Shown in pieces: positions 17,104-25,945 of a DNA stretch of 64,000 nt; the first letter of the stretch is position 1; every line of letters begins with the position of its first letter. The stretch lies in the NCBI RefSeq assembly GCF_029850875.1, contig NZ_JAOVAM010000007.1, positions 62,001 through 126,000 on the forward strand. Direction: 5' to 3'. A program made the translations under genes and the position numbers. This DNA comes from Rothia similimucilaginosa (GTDB taxonomy: Bacteria; Actinomycetota; Actinomycetes; Actinomycetales; Micrococcaceae). The notes below the pieces were generated by a model. That model made no database searches. It saw only the letters and a list, made by a program, of their open reading frames with translations, and was not told the DNA's origin.

Positions 17104-18759
17104 TTAGGCGCGCGCCGCTTCTAAAGGCAGACGCACCGTAAAGACCGTATGCCCAGGCTGGCTCTGCACCTGAATCGAACCGCCGTGCGCCTGCACAATC
17201 GCCTGCACAATCGCCAACCCCAGACCAGTGGTTCCAACCGAACCGGAGCGTGCCTTATCGGCGCGGGTGAAGCGGTCAAAAATCTTCGGCAAGAAGTCAG
17301 GGGCAATACCCGGACCGTTATCACTCACAGTCACTACAGCTTCACGGCGTGCAGTATCCACAGCCAGGCCCGCAGTCACACGCGTACCTTCATCGGCGTG
17401 CTTGCGGGCATTCGAGAGCAGGTTCAAGATGACGCGTTGAATCTGGGATCGATCCGCCACGACCTCAACCGGCTCGTCGGATAGGTTCAGGTGCCATTCG
17501 TGGGTGCGCGCGGCAGCCTGCATGTCGGAGGTACATTCAAGCACCAGTTCAGTCAGATCGACGAGCTCAAACTTGGGTTCACGGCCTTCATCCAGGCGAG
17601 CGAGGGTCAGCAGGTCCTCCACGAGGCGTGACATACGTTCGGTCTGCGAGTCGATACGCGCCAGGGAGGATTTACCGGATTCACTGAGCGGCTCGGTCCA
17701 GCGGAGCATGTCGGAGTACCCCTTAATGGCGGCAAGGGGCGTGCGCAGCTCGTGGGAGGCGTCCGCAATGAAGGCCCGAATCTGGTGTTCAGTCCGTTCG
17801 CGCACCTCGAGGGCGGAGTTCACGTTATCCAGCAGCTGATTGAGGGCGTAGCCCACGGCACCCACTTCGGTGCGCGGGTCGGAATCGCGCGGTTCCACTC
17901 GCACCGCCGAGGAGATGGTGTGCTCTTCCAGGTCCAGGTGCGCCACATCGGTTGCCACCGCGGAGACTCGCTCCAGGGGCTTCATGGTGCCGCGAATAAT
18001 GTAGGAGCCCGCTACACCGGCACCAACCATCACGGCAATGGAACCGAGGGCTACCACAATCACGAAGATAGTGAGGGTCTGTTGCACGTTGGCGAGCGGA
18101 ATACCAACCACCTGGGCGTCGGCGCTGCTATTAGCCTTCGGGGTGATTTTCACGAGGTACAGGCCGGATTCCAGCTTGATCTCTCGGACTTCCTCTTTGG
18201 TGGCGTTGAGTGCCATGGTTCCGAGGGTTACCTGGTCGTTGGTGGAGAGGGTTTGTACGGTGCCCTCCTTGGTGAGCTTGCTGGCGACTTCTACGGCACC
18301 TTCGGATTCCACGCAGGTGATGATAGTTCCGGACGCCTGACCGGGCGCAAAGAGGGAGCTGCTCTTCTGCAGGTCACTGCAGTCCACTTCTTCTCGCTTG
18401 CCGTCTCGGGAGGTCGGCTGCACTACGCGGTGGCTGGTTTCTTTGAGGTCGCTTTGTGCCTGCTGGTAGAGGGAGTTCTGCAGGGTCACGTAGGTGGACA
18501 GGCCGATGATGAGGCATGCAATGCCGAGGGCTGTCACGAGGATGGCGATAAGGCGCGAACGAAGGTGGGGCACGTACCCGAGTTCTTCGGGGGATGCCTC
18601 GGGGTTCCTCATACTCTTCCAGGCGGCGCGTAGGCGCACGAAGAAGTTCGTGCGGGAAGGTGCGGCACCGTCTCGTGCGGGGGTACCCGTGCGCAGGGAG
18701 CGGGTTGCTTCGTTATCCGGGGAGGCGGGTTCACCGGGTGAGTAGAAGCCCACAAACAT
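17104..18759 (-). CDS. Sensor histidine kinase
   Basis: A 551-residue membrane sensor kinase. After a hydrophilic N-terminus of about 65 residues come TM1 (RLIAILVTALGIACLIIG), an outside sensor domain of about 135 residues, TM2 (IFVIVVALGSIAVMVGAGVA), a HAMP linker with a long acidic insert, the HisKA box DASHELRTPLAAIKGYSD with the phosphate-accepting His, and the ATPase domain with N box LLSNARKHA, G1 SDNGPGIAP, F box and G2 TTGLGLAIVQ. It follows the response regulator gene by 93 bases and is its likely partner. The sensor domain has a cysteine pair, but the signal is unknown. Confidence 0.9.
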   Translation of the reverse strand: MFVGFYSPGEPASPDNEATRSLRTGTPARDGAAPSRTNFFVRLRAAWKSMRNPEASPEELGYVPHLRSRLIAILVTALGIACLIIGLSTYVTLQNSLYQQAQSDLKETSHRVVQPTSRDGKREEVDCSDLQKSSSLFAPGQASGTIITCVESEGAVEVASKLTKEGTVQTLSTNDQVTLGTMALNATKEEVREIKLESGLYLVKITPKANSSADAQVVGIPLANVQQTLTIFVIVVALGSIAVMVGAGVAGSYIIRGTMKPLERVSAVATDVAHLDLEEHTISSAVRVEPRDSDPRTEVGAVGYALNQLLDNVNSALEVRERTEHQIRAFIADASHELRTPLAAIKGYSDMLRWTEPLSESGKSSLARIDSQTERMSRLVEDLLTLARLDEGREPKFELVDLTELVLECTSDMQAAARTHEWHLNLSDEPVEVVADRSQIQRVILNLLSNARKHADEGTRVTAGLAVDTARREAVVTVSDNGPGIAPDFLPKIFDRFTRADKARSGSVGTTGLGLAIVQAIVQAHGGSIQVQSQPGHTVFTVRLPLEAARA

Positions 18760-18799
18760 CCTTTCTTTCTGTATTCGAAATACGGAATATAACTGATAC

Positions 18800-18830
18800 G
18801 GCGCGGCATAACCGAGTGTTATACCGCGCC
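18800..18830 (-). promoter_or_regulatory. Hairpin between response regulator and kinase genes
   Basis: GGCGCGGCATAAC pairs with GTTATACCGCGCC with one mismatch, in the 93-base gap of the two-gene unit. There is no U run, so it may lower kinase expression relative to the regulator or block decay rather than end the transcript. Confidence 0.4.
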
Positions 18831-18852
18831 ATATGAAGAGCAGAGAATAAAC

Positions 18853-19596
18853 TTAGACGGCGGGACGTAGCACGTAACCAGCACCGCGCACGGTGTGAAT
18901 CATTGGTTCACGGCCCACATCAATCTTCTTACGCAGGTACGAGATGTACAGCTCCACAATATTTGCCTGACCACCAAAATCGTAGTTCCAGACATTATCA
19001 AGAATCTGACTCTTGGAGACCACGCGCTTCGCGTTCTCCATGAGGTAGCGCAGCAGGTCGAACTGGGTTGCGGTGAGGTTGATCTGCTCACCACCGCGGG
19101 TCACCTCGCGGGTGTCCTGGTTCAGCACCAGATCGCCGACGACCAGCTCAGCGTCGTCAATGGCAGCAACACCTGAGCGCTGCACTAGGCGGTGCAGACG
19201 AATCATAACTTCTTCCATGGAGAAGGGCTTGGTCACGTAGTCGTCCGCACCGGCGGCAAGGCCTTCGATACGGTTATCGACTGAATCCTTAGCGGTCAGG
19301 AAGAGGCAGGGAACTTCGGGGTAGAACTTGCGGATACGGGAGAGCAACTCAAGGCCGTCGAAGCCGGGCATCATAATATCCAGCACGAGCACATCGGGAC
19401 GCCAATCGCGGGCAATCGCGAGCGCGGAGGGGCCATCACCTGCGGACTGCACCTCCCAGCCAATCATTTTCAAACCCATGCTGACGAGTTCTTTGAGCAT
19501 CTCCTCGTCGTCAACAACGAGGGCGCGGATGGGACTACCATCCGGGTGCTCTAGCGCGGGAAGACTCTTTGCGATTTCGGTTGCTTTACTGCTCAT
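18853..19596 (-). CDS. OmpR-family response regulator
   Basis: A 247-residue two-domain regulator. The receiver has the acidic pocket VVDDEE, the phosphorylated Asp in LVLDIMMPG, the Thr/Ser switch CLFLTAKDS and the conserved Lys in VTKPFS. The C-terminal winged helix has LTATQFDLLRYLMENAKRVV and the family end TVRGAGYVLRP. It resembles actinobacterial TcrX/TrcR/PrrA-type regulators in length. It is first in a unit with the kinase at 17104-18759 and diverges from the antiterminator gene; the 252-base gap between them should hold its promoter. The regulon is unknown. Confidence 0.9.
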   Translation of the reverse strand: MSSKATEIAKSLPALEHPDGSPIRALVVDDEEMLKELVSMGLKMIGWEVQSAGDGPSALAIARDWRPDVLVLDIMMPGFDGLELLSRIRKFYPEVPCLFLTAKDSVDNRIEGLAAGADDYVTKPFSMEEVMIRLHRLVQRSGVAAIDDAELVVGDLVLNQDTREVTRGGEQINLTATQFDLLRYLMENAKRVVSKSQILDNVWNYDFGGQANIVELYISYLRKKIDVGREPMIHTVRGAGYVLRPAV

Positions 19597-19848
19597 GTGA
19601 TTAAGGGTATCGCGATTTAGGGTTCGCGGCGGGGCGGGAGTCGGTTTTCAGCCGCAAACTTATGGAATGCTTACCCTCATCACAGTTGGGACACAGCTTT
19701 ACCCCACATTTGCGCGTTAACCCTTTATGACGGTTTCAAACTTTCGGTAGAATTTGTACTAGCTTAGGTAACACTCAATCACCTTGCGTATCTTTTGATT
19801 TTGCCATTTCTGCTCTGGCGACCCAACACCCATGAAGGAGGATGACGC

Positions 19849-20718
19849 ATGCGCATTAGCCGCATTTATAACAATAATGTTGTCCTCACTGTGGATCATT
19901 ACGGCAAGGAGTCCGTGATGATTGGTCGCGGCATTGCTTTTGGTAAGCGTAAGGGTCAGCTGATTGACCCGTCTGCGGTGGAGCAGACCTTTGTGCCGGA
20001 GCAGGGCATGTCGGGTGAGCGTCTGAGTATGACCCTGTCTGAGATTCCGGCGGAGATTCTGTCGATTGCCACTCTTCTGGAGTCGAAGGTGCGCGCCGAG
20101 GGTGTGTTGGAGCTATCGAACTCGTTTATTCTTCCGCTGGCTGATCACCTGCACTATGCGGTGGTTCGTGCGCGTGATGGAGTTCGGGTGGAGTATCCGC
20201 TTGCCCCGGAGGTGGCTGTTCTCTACCCGCGCGAGGTGGAGTACGGCCGCGCGGTTTTGAAGATGGTTCGCGAGCGCCTGCAGGTTGAGCTAGACCCGAA
20301 TGAGGCTATTCCTTTGGCGTTGCACCTTGTCAACGCACAATTTGCGACAGCGGATATGTCTCAGGCATTCCGCATGACTGAGGTTTTCGCGCAGGTTTTT
20401 GAAATTATTGAGGCAAGCTATGAGCGGACCATTAATCCCGACTCGATGAGCGCGGCACGTTTTGTGACGCATCTACGGTACTTATTTGTGCGGGCGAGCC
20501 GCACCTCCGCAAATCGCACCGAGGATGTTGATAAGGTGTCGCAGCCGAGTTTGTTGGCGGCTCTTCGTGCGGATGCACCGCGCGCCTACGCGTGTGCACA
20601 GAAGGTTTTGTTGGTGCTGCAGATGCAGTTGAAGCAGAGCCTGACTCGTGATGAGTTGACGTATTTGACGATTCATATTGCGCGTCTGGCACGGGATATG
20701 TGGGGCATTAACGCGTAG
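19849..20718 (+). CDS. BglG/LicT-type transcription antiterminator
   Basis: A 289-residue RNA-binding antiterminator. The CAT domain (about 1-58) starts with MRISRIYNNNVVLT and includes the GRGIAFGKRKGQ loop used to bind RAT RNA. Two PRD domains follow; their phosphorylatable histidines are seen in LADHLHYAV (PRD1), LALHLVNAQF, THLRYLF and YLTIHIARL (PRD2). Phosphorylation by HPr and a PTS IIB normally controls dimerisation. It has an excellent AAGGAGG site. The mannose-family PTS genes start 720 bases downstream, making them the natural target. Most BglG-type partners are glucoside IIABC permeases, so pairing with a mannose-family PTS would be unusual. Confidence 0.9.
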   Translation: MRISRIYNNNVVLTVDHYGKESVMIGRGIAFGKRKGQLIDPSAVEQTFVPEQGMSGERLSMTLSEIPAEILSIATLLESKVRAEGVLELSNSFILPLADHLHYAVVRARDGVRVEYPLAPEVAVLYPREVEYGRAVLKMVRERLQVELDPNEAIPLALHLVNAQFATADMSQAFRMTEVFAQVFEIIEASYERTINPDSMSAARFVTHLRYLFVRASRTSANRTEDVDKVSQPSLLAALRADAPRAYACAQKVLLVLQMQLKQSLTRDELTYLTIHIARLARDMWGINA

Positions 20719-20730
20719 CGCATGTACAGA

Positions 20731-20760
20731 AAGCAACCGGGGGCTCTCGGTCGCTTTTTC
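20731..20760 (+). terminator. Terminator after antiterminator gene
   Basis: A hairpin (AGCAACCG with CGGTCGCT, one mismatch) is followed by a run of five T, 12 bases past the stop codon. The PTS genes therefore need their own promoter or readthrough. Confidence 0.65.
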
Positions 20761-21438
20761 TATGCTCTGAAATATATACCCCGAATTCTATACTTCTGAA
20801 TCCTGGTGAGGAGTTCGGGCGGGGGATTTGGGAGTGAAGGTTTTAGAGAGGTGTTACCAGGCGGAACGTGCTATTCAAAAGTGAGCTGCTATTTATATAT
20901 ACAACCTGTCACTAAAATGCTGTTTACCGGGTTTTTCGCGCATTAGCGCATTGATTTAAATTTTTAAATGATGGTTCATGTCGGCACATTCCAGAAATAT
21001 CATTCTGTGGACAGGCCGCAAGAACATGTGGGTTTTTTATAAATCCCACACCTTTTGATCTGTGCGCCGATTTTTCATTCGATATTTTCATTGTAAATCT
21101 TTTTCTCGCACCCTTGGGATCCAAATATTGCACATCACGTGCCTCGTCAGTCCACTTGCAAAATGTCCAGGCTCTCAATTTTTCACAAAAATAACACTCC
21201 GCCTCTCACACTGGCAATCTTTTTCGGTGTTCTGTTTAAAATTTTTGGGCCCCGGTAATAAATACGTGTTCTGACATCAAAAACCCATATTCCAACACTT
21301 GAAAAAATGTCACCCGAACCTAAAGTGTGCATAGCCAGAAAAACCCCACAAAACACACAATATACGTGTTACTATCTGAGAATTATGAGGCTCCTCATGG
21401 GCCACTACACACCATGTCACGAACACGAGAGGACCACT
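20761..21438 (+). promoter_or_regulatory. Long AT-rich leader upstream of the mannose PTS genes
   Basis: About 680 bases without a gene. The base composition is clearly richer in A and T than the genes on either side, with repeated runs of T. It should hold the PTS promoter and, if the antiterminator acts here, a RAT/terminator pair. The best RAT-like stretch is GTGTTACCAGGCGGAAC at 20851-20867, which matches the consensus poorly. TGTGGG..CCCACA at 21029-21051 is a weak hairpin. No functional site is certain. Confidence 0.35.
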
Positions 21439-22419
21439 ATGGTCACTATCATTGTGGCGGCACACGGCGAGTCGGCTCCGGCTCTGCTGAAGACCGCCGG
21501 CATGATCCTCGGTAACTTCGAAAACGTCCACCCGGTCACGTTCCTGCCGGGTCAGGGCCCCGAAGATCTCATCGAAGAGTACACCCGCATAGTTGAGGCA
21601 TCTGAAGCAGAAGAAACCCTGCTGCTGGTCGACCTCTTCGGCGGTAGCCCCTACAACGCCGGTGCGCAGTTTGCAGCCACCCGCGAAGGTGTCGACGTCG
21701 TCTCCGGTGTCAACGTACCGATGCTTATCGAGGTCATCTCCAGCGCAGGCCGTAAGAACGCAACCCTCAAGTCCCTGGTCGCCAAGGCTCACAAGGCTGG
21801 CACTAAGGGTATTCGCTCCTTCCAGGAGGCAAACCAGCCCGTAGCCACTAAGCCCGCCGAGGCGAAGCCCGCAGAGACCAAGGCGGTCGAGGTTCCGGCT
21901 GCTCAACAGGTTCCCGGCGGCACCATGGACGCTATCTTCACCCGCATCGACTCCCGCCTGATTCACGGTCAGGTGGCAGGCACCTGGGTTCCCCATATCG
22001 CACCGCAGACCTTCATCGCGGCATCCGATAATGCGGCACACGATCAGCTGCGCAAGTCCCTGCTGTTGCAGGTCGCACCGACCAGCGTGAAGACCAACGT
22101 CCTGGACATCGCTAAGGCGGGCCGCGTGTACAACAACCCTAAGTACACCGGCATGAAGACCATGTTCGTCGTGGAATCCCCCGTTGACGTGGTGCGATTG
22201 CTCGACGAAGGTGTCAAAATCAACGAAGTGAACGTTGGTGGCGTCACCTTCAAGACCGGTATGGTTCAGCTTTCGGACGCGGTGTACGCCTCCGAGGAGC
22301 ATCTGGATGCTTACCGTGAACTTATTAAGCGCGGTGTGAAGCTGATGGTGCAGCAGCTGCCCAACCATTCCCCGGTTGATTTGAAAAAGATCCTCAAGCA
22401 GAAAGGCCTGGACGCATGA
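21439..22419 (+). CDS. PTS mannose-family EIIAB component
   Basis: A 326-residue fused IIA-IIB protein that passes phosphate from HPr to the incoming sugar. The IIA domain (1-128) has the phosphorylated His9 in VAAHGE and LLLVDLFGGSPYNA. An alanine/proline/lysine linker (131-160) leads to the IIB domain with FTRIDSRLIHGQV, whose His176 is the second phosphorylation site. ATG 21439 (with GAGAGGA upstream) is chosen because the residues upstream of it are unlike any IIA. Its stop overlaps the IIC start by 4 bases. Mannose-family PTS are uncommon in Actinobacteria; the sugar could be mannose, glucose, fructose or an amino sugar. Confidence 0.9.
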   Translation: MVTIIVAAHGESAPALLKTAGMILGNFENVHPVTFLPGQGPEDLIEEYTRIVEASEAEETLLLVDLFGGSPYNAGAQFAATREGVDVVSGVNVPMLIEVISSAGRKNATLKSLVAKAHKAGTKGIRSFQEANQPVATKPAEAKPAETKAVEVPAAQQVPGGTMDAIFTRIDSRLIHGQVAGTWVPHIAPQTFIAASDNAAHDQLRKSLLLQVAPTSVKTNVLDIAKAGRVYNNPKYTGMKTMFVVESPVDVVRLLDEGVKINEVNVGGVTFKTGMVQLSDAVYASEEHLDAYRELIKRGVKLMVQQLPNHSPVDLKKILKQKGLDA

Positions 22420-23285
22420 GCGCCCTGACGTTTATTCTCGTTGTTCTCGTGGCGTTCATTGCGGGCGTCGCATCCGTGGTGGACGAGCGTCAGTTCCACC
22501 GCCCTCTGGTCGCTTGTACCCTGATGGGCCTCGCACTGGGGGACCCGACTACCGGCATTATGCTCGGTGGCGCACTGGAGCTCATCGCCCTGGGCTGGAT
22601 GAATGTCGGTGCGGCGATGGCTCCCGACTCGGCTCTGGCATCCACCATCTCCGCTGTCGTTGTGATTCAGGGTCACCAGGACATCACCACCGGTATTGCT
22701 ATTGCTGTGCCGCTGGCTGCAGCAGGTCAGGTTCTGACCATTTTCGTTCGTACCATTACGGTGTTCTTCCAGCATCAGGCTGATAATTTCGCGAAGACGG
22801 CAAACTTCCGCGGTATTGAGTTGATGCATATCAGCGGTATGGCTCTGCAGGGTCTGCGTGTTGCTATTCCGACCGCTATTGTGGCTCTGATTAGCTCCGA
22901 TGAGCTGACCCGCCTGCTGGGCATGATTCCTGCCGAGGTGACCACCGGTCTGCGTATCGCCGGTGGCATGATTACCGTGGTCGGTTTCGCAATGGTTATC
23001 AACATGATGCGTTCGAAGGCTCTCATGCCCTTCTTCTTCCTTGGTTTCATCGCTGCTGCCGCTATCCCGGCAACCCAGTCGATTTCGATTGCTGGCGCCG
23101 AGGGCGCAAAGGACCTCATCGCAACCCTGTCCGGTCAGGCACAGTTCAACCTGGTTGCTATCGGTATTGTGGGCGCTTGCCTGGGTCTGCTGTACACCCA
23201 GCTGAACCCGCTCTTCCATAAGAGTGAGGCACCCGCCGTAGTACCGGCAGCCGCAGCAAACGACCTTGATAACGAGCTCGAGTAA
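22416..23285 (+). CDS. PTS mannose-family EIIC component
   Basis: A 289-residue membrane component of the sugar transporter. The family motif GLALGDPTTGIMLGGALELIALGW (given here only by its ends, GLALGDP and ELIALGW, residues 38-65) and NVGAAMAPDSALAS identify IIC. Eight to ten hydrophobic segments are visible. The ATG lies inside the IIAB stop (ATGA), so the two are coupled. The C-terminus is a short alanine- and acid-rich tail. Together with IID it forms the translocation channel. Confidence 0.9.
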   Translation: MSALTFILVVLVAFIAGVASVVDERQFHRPLVACTLMGLALGDPTTGIMLGGALELIALGWMNVGAAMAPDSALASTISAVVVIQGHQDITTGIAIAVPLAAAGQVLTIFVRTITVFFQHQADNFAKTANFRGIELMHISGMALQGLRVAIPTAIVALISSDELTRLLGMIPAEVTTGLRIAGGMITVVGFAMVINMMRSKALMPFFFLGFIAAAAIPATQSISIAGAEGAKDLIATLSGQAQFNLVAIGIVGACLGLLYTQLNPLFHKSEAPAVVPAAAANDLDNELE

Positions 23286-23296
23286 GGAGCATCATC

Positions 23297-24151
23297 ATGA
23301 CTGAGAACAAGAACGTCGAGCTCGTTGAAGTTCCCGAGCTCACACAGCGCGATAAGGTCGAAACCTACATCCGCTCCACCTTCCTGCTTGGTTCGTTCAA
23401 CTTTGAGCGTATGCAGTCCATCGGTTTCGCGGTTTCCATGATTCCGGCGATTAAGCGCTTCTACACCAAGAAGGAAGACCAGGCAGAGGCGCTGACCCGC
23501 CACCTGGAGTTCTTCAACACCCAGCCGTGGGTTGCATCCTCGATTATGGGTGTGACCGCTGCGATGGAACGTGAGAAGGCAGCCGGTAAGGACATTGACG
23601 AAGCCGCTATCACCAACGTGAAGGTGGGTCTGATGGGCCCGCTGGCTGGTGTCGGTGACCCGATTTACTGGGGTACCGCACGTATTGTGCTGGCTGCTCT
23701 GGGTGCTTCCCTGGCGGTGACCGGTAATATCCTGGGCCCGCTGCTGTTCTTCTTTGGTCTGACCGCGATTCGCTGGGCAACCCGCTGGTACGGCTTCAAG
23801 TACGGTTATGAGAAGGGTACCCAGATTGTGACTGAGGCGGGCGGTAATACCCTGCAGAAGATCACTCAGGGCGCTTCCGTGATGGGTCTGTTCGTGATGG
23901 GCGCGCTGGTGTACCGCTGGACAAGTGTGAACATTCCGTTGCCGCTGACCAGCTACAAGAACCAGGCGGGCGCTATGGTGGATGTGACCGTTCAGTCTGT
24001 GTTGAACGATCTGCTGCCGGGCCTTGCATCGCTGGGTCTGTGCTTCCTGTGCATGTGGCTACTGAAGAAGAAGGTCAATGCTATTTGGTTGATTTTCGCC
24101 CTGTTTGCCGTGGGTATCTTCGGTTCTTACCTGGGCTTCCTGGCTCTCTAA
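23297..24151 (+). CDS. PTS mannose-family EIID component
   Basis: A 284-residue IID protein with a hydrophilic N-terminal half followed by membrane segments, the pattern of ManZ. FLLGSFNFERMQSIGFAVSM and LEFFNTQPWVASSIMGVTAAME (ends LEFFNTQPW, GVTAAME) are family motifs, as is VGLMGPLAGVGDPIYWGT. It starts 11 bases after IIC with AAGGAGC upstream. It is the last gene before a strong terminator, so the transcription unit is IIAB-IIC-IID. Confidence 0.9.
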   Translation: MTENKNVELVEVPELTQRDKVETYIRSTFLLGSFNFERMQSIGFAVSMIPAIKRFYTKKEDQAEALTRHLEFFNTQPWVASSIMGVTAAMEREKAAGKDIDEAAITNVKVGLMGPLAGVGDPIYWGTARIVLAALGASLAVTGNILGPLLFFFGLTAIRWATRWYGFKYGYEKGTQIVTEAGGNTLQKITQGASVMGLFVMGALVYRWTSVNIPLPLTSYKNQAGAMVDVTVQSVLNDLLPGLASLGLCFLCMWLLKKKVNAIWLIFALFAVGIFGSYLGFLAL

Positions 24152-24220
24152 GAATTCGGGAATGAGCCCATTCACTCTTCATTGAAGGCGTGAAGTTCAC
24201 AGGCTATATCTCATATGGAG

Positions 24221-24267
24221 GGGATGCGGTCGGTACACTGAGAGGTGCCGGCCGCATCCCTATTTTT
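24221..24267 (+). terminator. Terminator after PTS operon
   Basis: A 16-bp stem (24221-24236 with 24245-24260, two G-U pairs) directly followed by TATTTTT. It separates the PTS genes from the HAD phosphatase gene. Confidence 0.8.
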
Positions 24268-24333
24268 GCGCAGGTTTATGCTGGGTGCGGTGTATGCGAA
24301 CTATTGGCGCAGCCCTCCCGCGAAGGAGTTTCG

Positions 24334-25107
24334 ATGACCAAGTTGATGGCTTTCGATCTTGACGGCACGATCCTGTTTAACCGTGCCGTGGACCCTGCCA
24401 ATGAGCAGGCGATTGCCCGCTGGCAGGCGGAGGGTAACCTGGCGGTCTCGTGCACGGGTAAGAGTATTTTTGCCGCTCAGCTGGCATTGAACCCGACCGC
24501 CATCCGCTTTGATTACCACGTGCTGTACACGGGTGCGGTGATTACTGACCGGCAGTACCGGGTAATTTACCATCAGCCTCTTCCGGTAAGTATTGTGCAG
24601 GCGTGCTACGAGCATTTCAGCACGGTGGACGGCGTGGCACTATTCGCGACCACCTTGGATAACGATTACAGCCTCTGCGATAGGGTGGGGTCCTCGACGA
24701 ATATTCTGCCGAAGTTCACTCCCCTACCGGCTAATGACCTGCAGAACCACGAGTACGTGGGTGTGCCCCTATGGATTCCGGATGCGCAGGTCCGCCAGGC
24801 AGCGTACACCTGGATTCTGGAGCGTTTTGGTGATTCGGTGGACTGCCATAAGAACCAGGATTTCCTGGATATTGTGCCGCCCACCTGCACCAAGGGCACC
24901 GGCCTGCAGTATCTGGTGGAGTACCTACAGACTGAGCGTCCGGGTAGCTCCTATGAAGTGCATACGATTGGTGATTCGTGGAACGATATCGACATGCACC
25001 GCTACGCTGACCGTTCGGCGTCGTTCAGTTACTCCCCCGATGATGTTAAAGCTGTCACCACCGATTGTGTGGATAAGGCGTACGAGTTTATTGAGACTTC
25101 CCTGTAG
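24334..25107 (+). CDS. HAD-superfamily (Cof/type IIB) phosphatase
   Basis: A 257-residue hydrolase. Motif I is MAFDLDGTIL with the nucleophile Asp; motif II is SCTGKS (usual T/S); the Lys before the last motif is in CTKGTGL; motif IV is TIGDSWNDIDM. The cap between residues about 85-185 is the IIB type, so small sugar phosphates or flavin nucleotides are likely substrates. GAAGGAG at 24322-24328 fixes ATG 24334. Its place right after the PTS operon suggests it removes phosphate from an accumulated sugar phosphate, though a terminator lies between them. Confidence 0.8.
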   Translation: MTKLMAFDLDGTILFNRAVDPANEQAIARWQAEGNLAVSCTGKSIFAAQLALNPTAIRFDYHVLYTGAVITDRQYRVIYHQPLPVSIVQACYEHFSTVDGVALFATTLDNDYSLCDRVGSSTNILPKFTPLPANDLQNHEYVGVPLWIPDAQVRQAAYTWILERFGDSVDCHKNQDFLDIVPPTCTKGTGLQYLVEYLQTERPGSSYEVHTIGDSWNDIDMHRYADRSASFSYSPDDVKAVTTDCVDKAYEFIETSL

Positions 25108-25209
25108 AAGCTCCCGAGGTGGCGTTCAGGCGCGGCAAGTACTGAACGCCTGCCAGCCGCTTCCGTGTACTTGTCGCTTCTCTCGCATGTACTCGCCGCC
25201 TACTCCCCC

Positions 25210-25225
25210 CGTTTCACGTGAAACA
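25210..25225. promoter_or_regulatory. parS site (distal)
   Basis: GTTTCACGTGAAAC at 25211-25224 is a perfect 14-base parS core; only the first of 16 consensus bases differs (C for T). It lies between genes, 59 bases before the membrane protein gene, and about 33 kb from parA, far from the other sites. Confidence 0.85.
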
Positions 25226-25268
25226 CCCACTTTCCCATTACTCCCCGTGTATCCCCGTAAGGTTTTCT

Positions 25269-25793
25269 ATGTGCCCTTCCGCTTCTCAGCCCCGTAAGAA
25301 CCAGACCGGCAAGTATCAGTATCCCAAGAGCCAGTCTCAGAAGAGCCCGCAGGTCGATTCTGCCCAGTCTTACGACCCATCCAGCTTCTCTGACACCTTC
25401 CGCGCTATGGCGCGTGAATCACTCGTGAAGAACCAGAAGAGCCGCCCGAACTCCCCCATCGTCTCGATTTCCCCGGCGCTGATTATTTTGAGCGCTATTA
25501 CGGCGGCACTGTACGGACTGTGGCAGAGCTGGGCGTGCCTCATCCCGCTGGTGCTGATTCTGGCGCTCATGTGGGTGCGGTACACAATGCAGCGTCAGGT
25601 GCTCAACGATTTTGCGGAGCTGGAGGCGGCACGCACCGCATGGAAAAAGACCCGCGACCGCCAATATCTGGAGCTGATGGCAGCGCAGTCAGCGCGCATC
25701 CTAGATGAGAATAAGGCGCTGACCAAGCAGGCTCGTGCACATGTGCAGGAGTACGCTGATTTCGCGGCACAGAAGCTGGGCACTCAGCGCTAA
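25269..25793 (+). CDS. Hypothetical membrane protein
   Basis: A 174-residue protein of unknown function. The first 70 residues are polar, rich in Ser, Gln and Lys. Two hydrophobic segments (about 78-93 and 96-112) form a hairpin, and the C-terminal 60 residues are charged and helical (ALTKQARAHVQEYADFAAQK), probably a coiled coil facing the cytoplasm. ATG 25269 has TAAGG upstream; a longer form from GTG 25218 would start inside the parS site and is less likely. It ends before a two-way terminator. Confidence 0.65.
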   Translation: MCPSASQPRKNQTGKYQYPKSQSQKSPQVDSAQSYDPSSFSDTFRAMARESLVKNQKSRPNSPIVSISPALIILSAITAALYGLWQSWACLIPLVLILALMWVRYTMQRQVLNDFAELEAARTAWKKTRDRQYLELMAAQSARILDENKALTKQARAHVQEYADFAAQKLGTQR

Positions 25794-25878
25794 AGACCCC
25801 GCTGCGCTAACTCGCCTCTCCCCCCCTCCAAAAAGTATTCGCCTAGCGTCGAGTGAGGTGAACGTTGAGGCACAATAC

Positions 25879-25925
25879 AAAAGACCGTAACCACTGCCCC
25901 ATACGGGGAGGCGGTTACGGTCTTT
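25879..25925. terminator. Bidirectional terminator
   Basis: AAAGACCGTAACC..GCCCC pairs with GGGG..GGTTACGGTCTTT around the loop ATAC. It serves the convergent genes ending at 25793 (plus) and 25946 (minus), with A and T runs on the outside. Confidence 0.8.
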
Positions 25926-25945
25926 ATGTCTTAGGGGAATACACC

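Noticed and set aside
20851-20867. Possible RAT antitermination site (GTGTTACCAGGCGGAAC)
   Set aside because: It shares only scattered bases with the RAT consensus and no overlapping terminator follows it.
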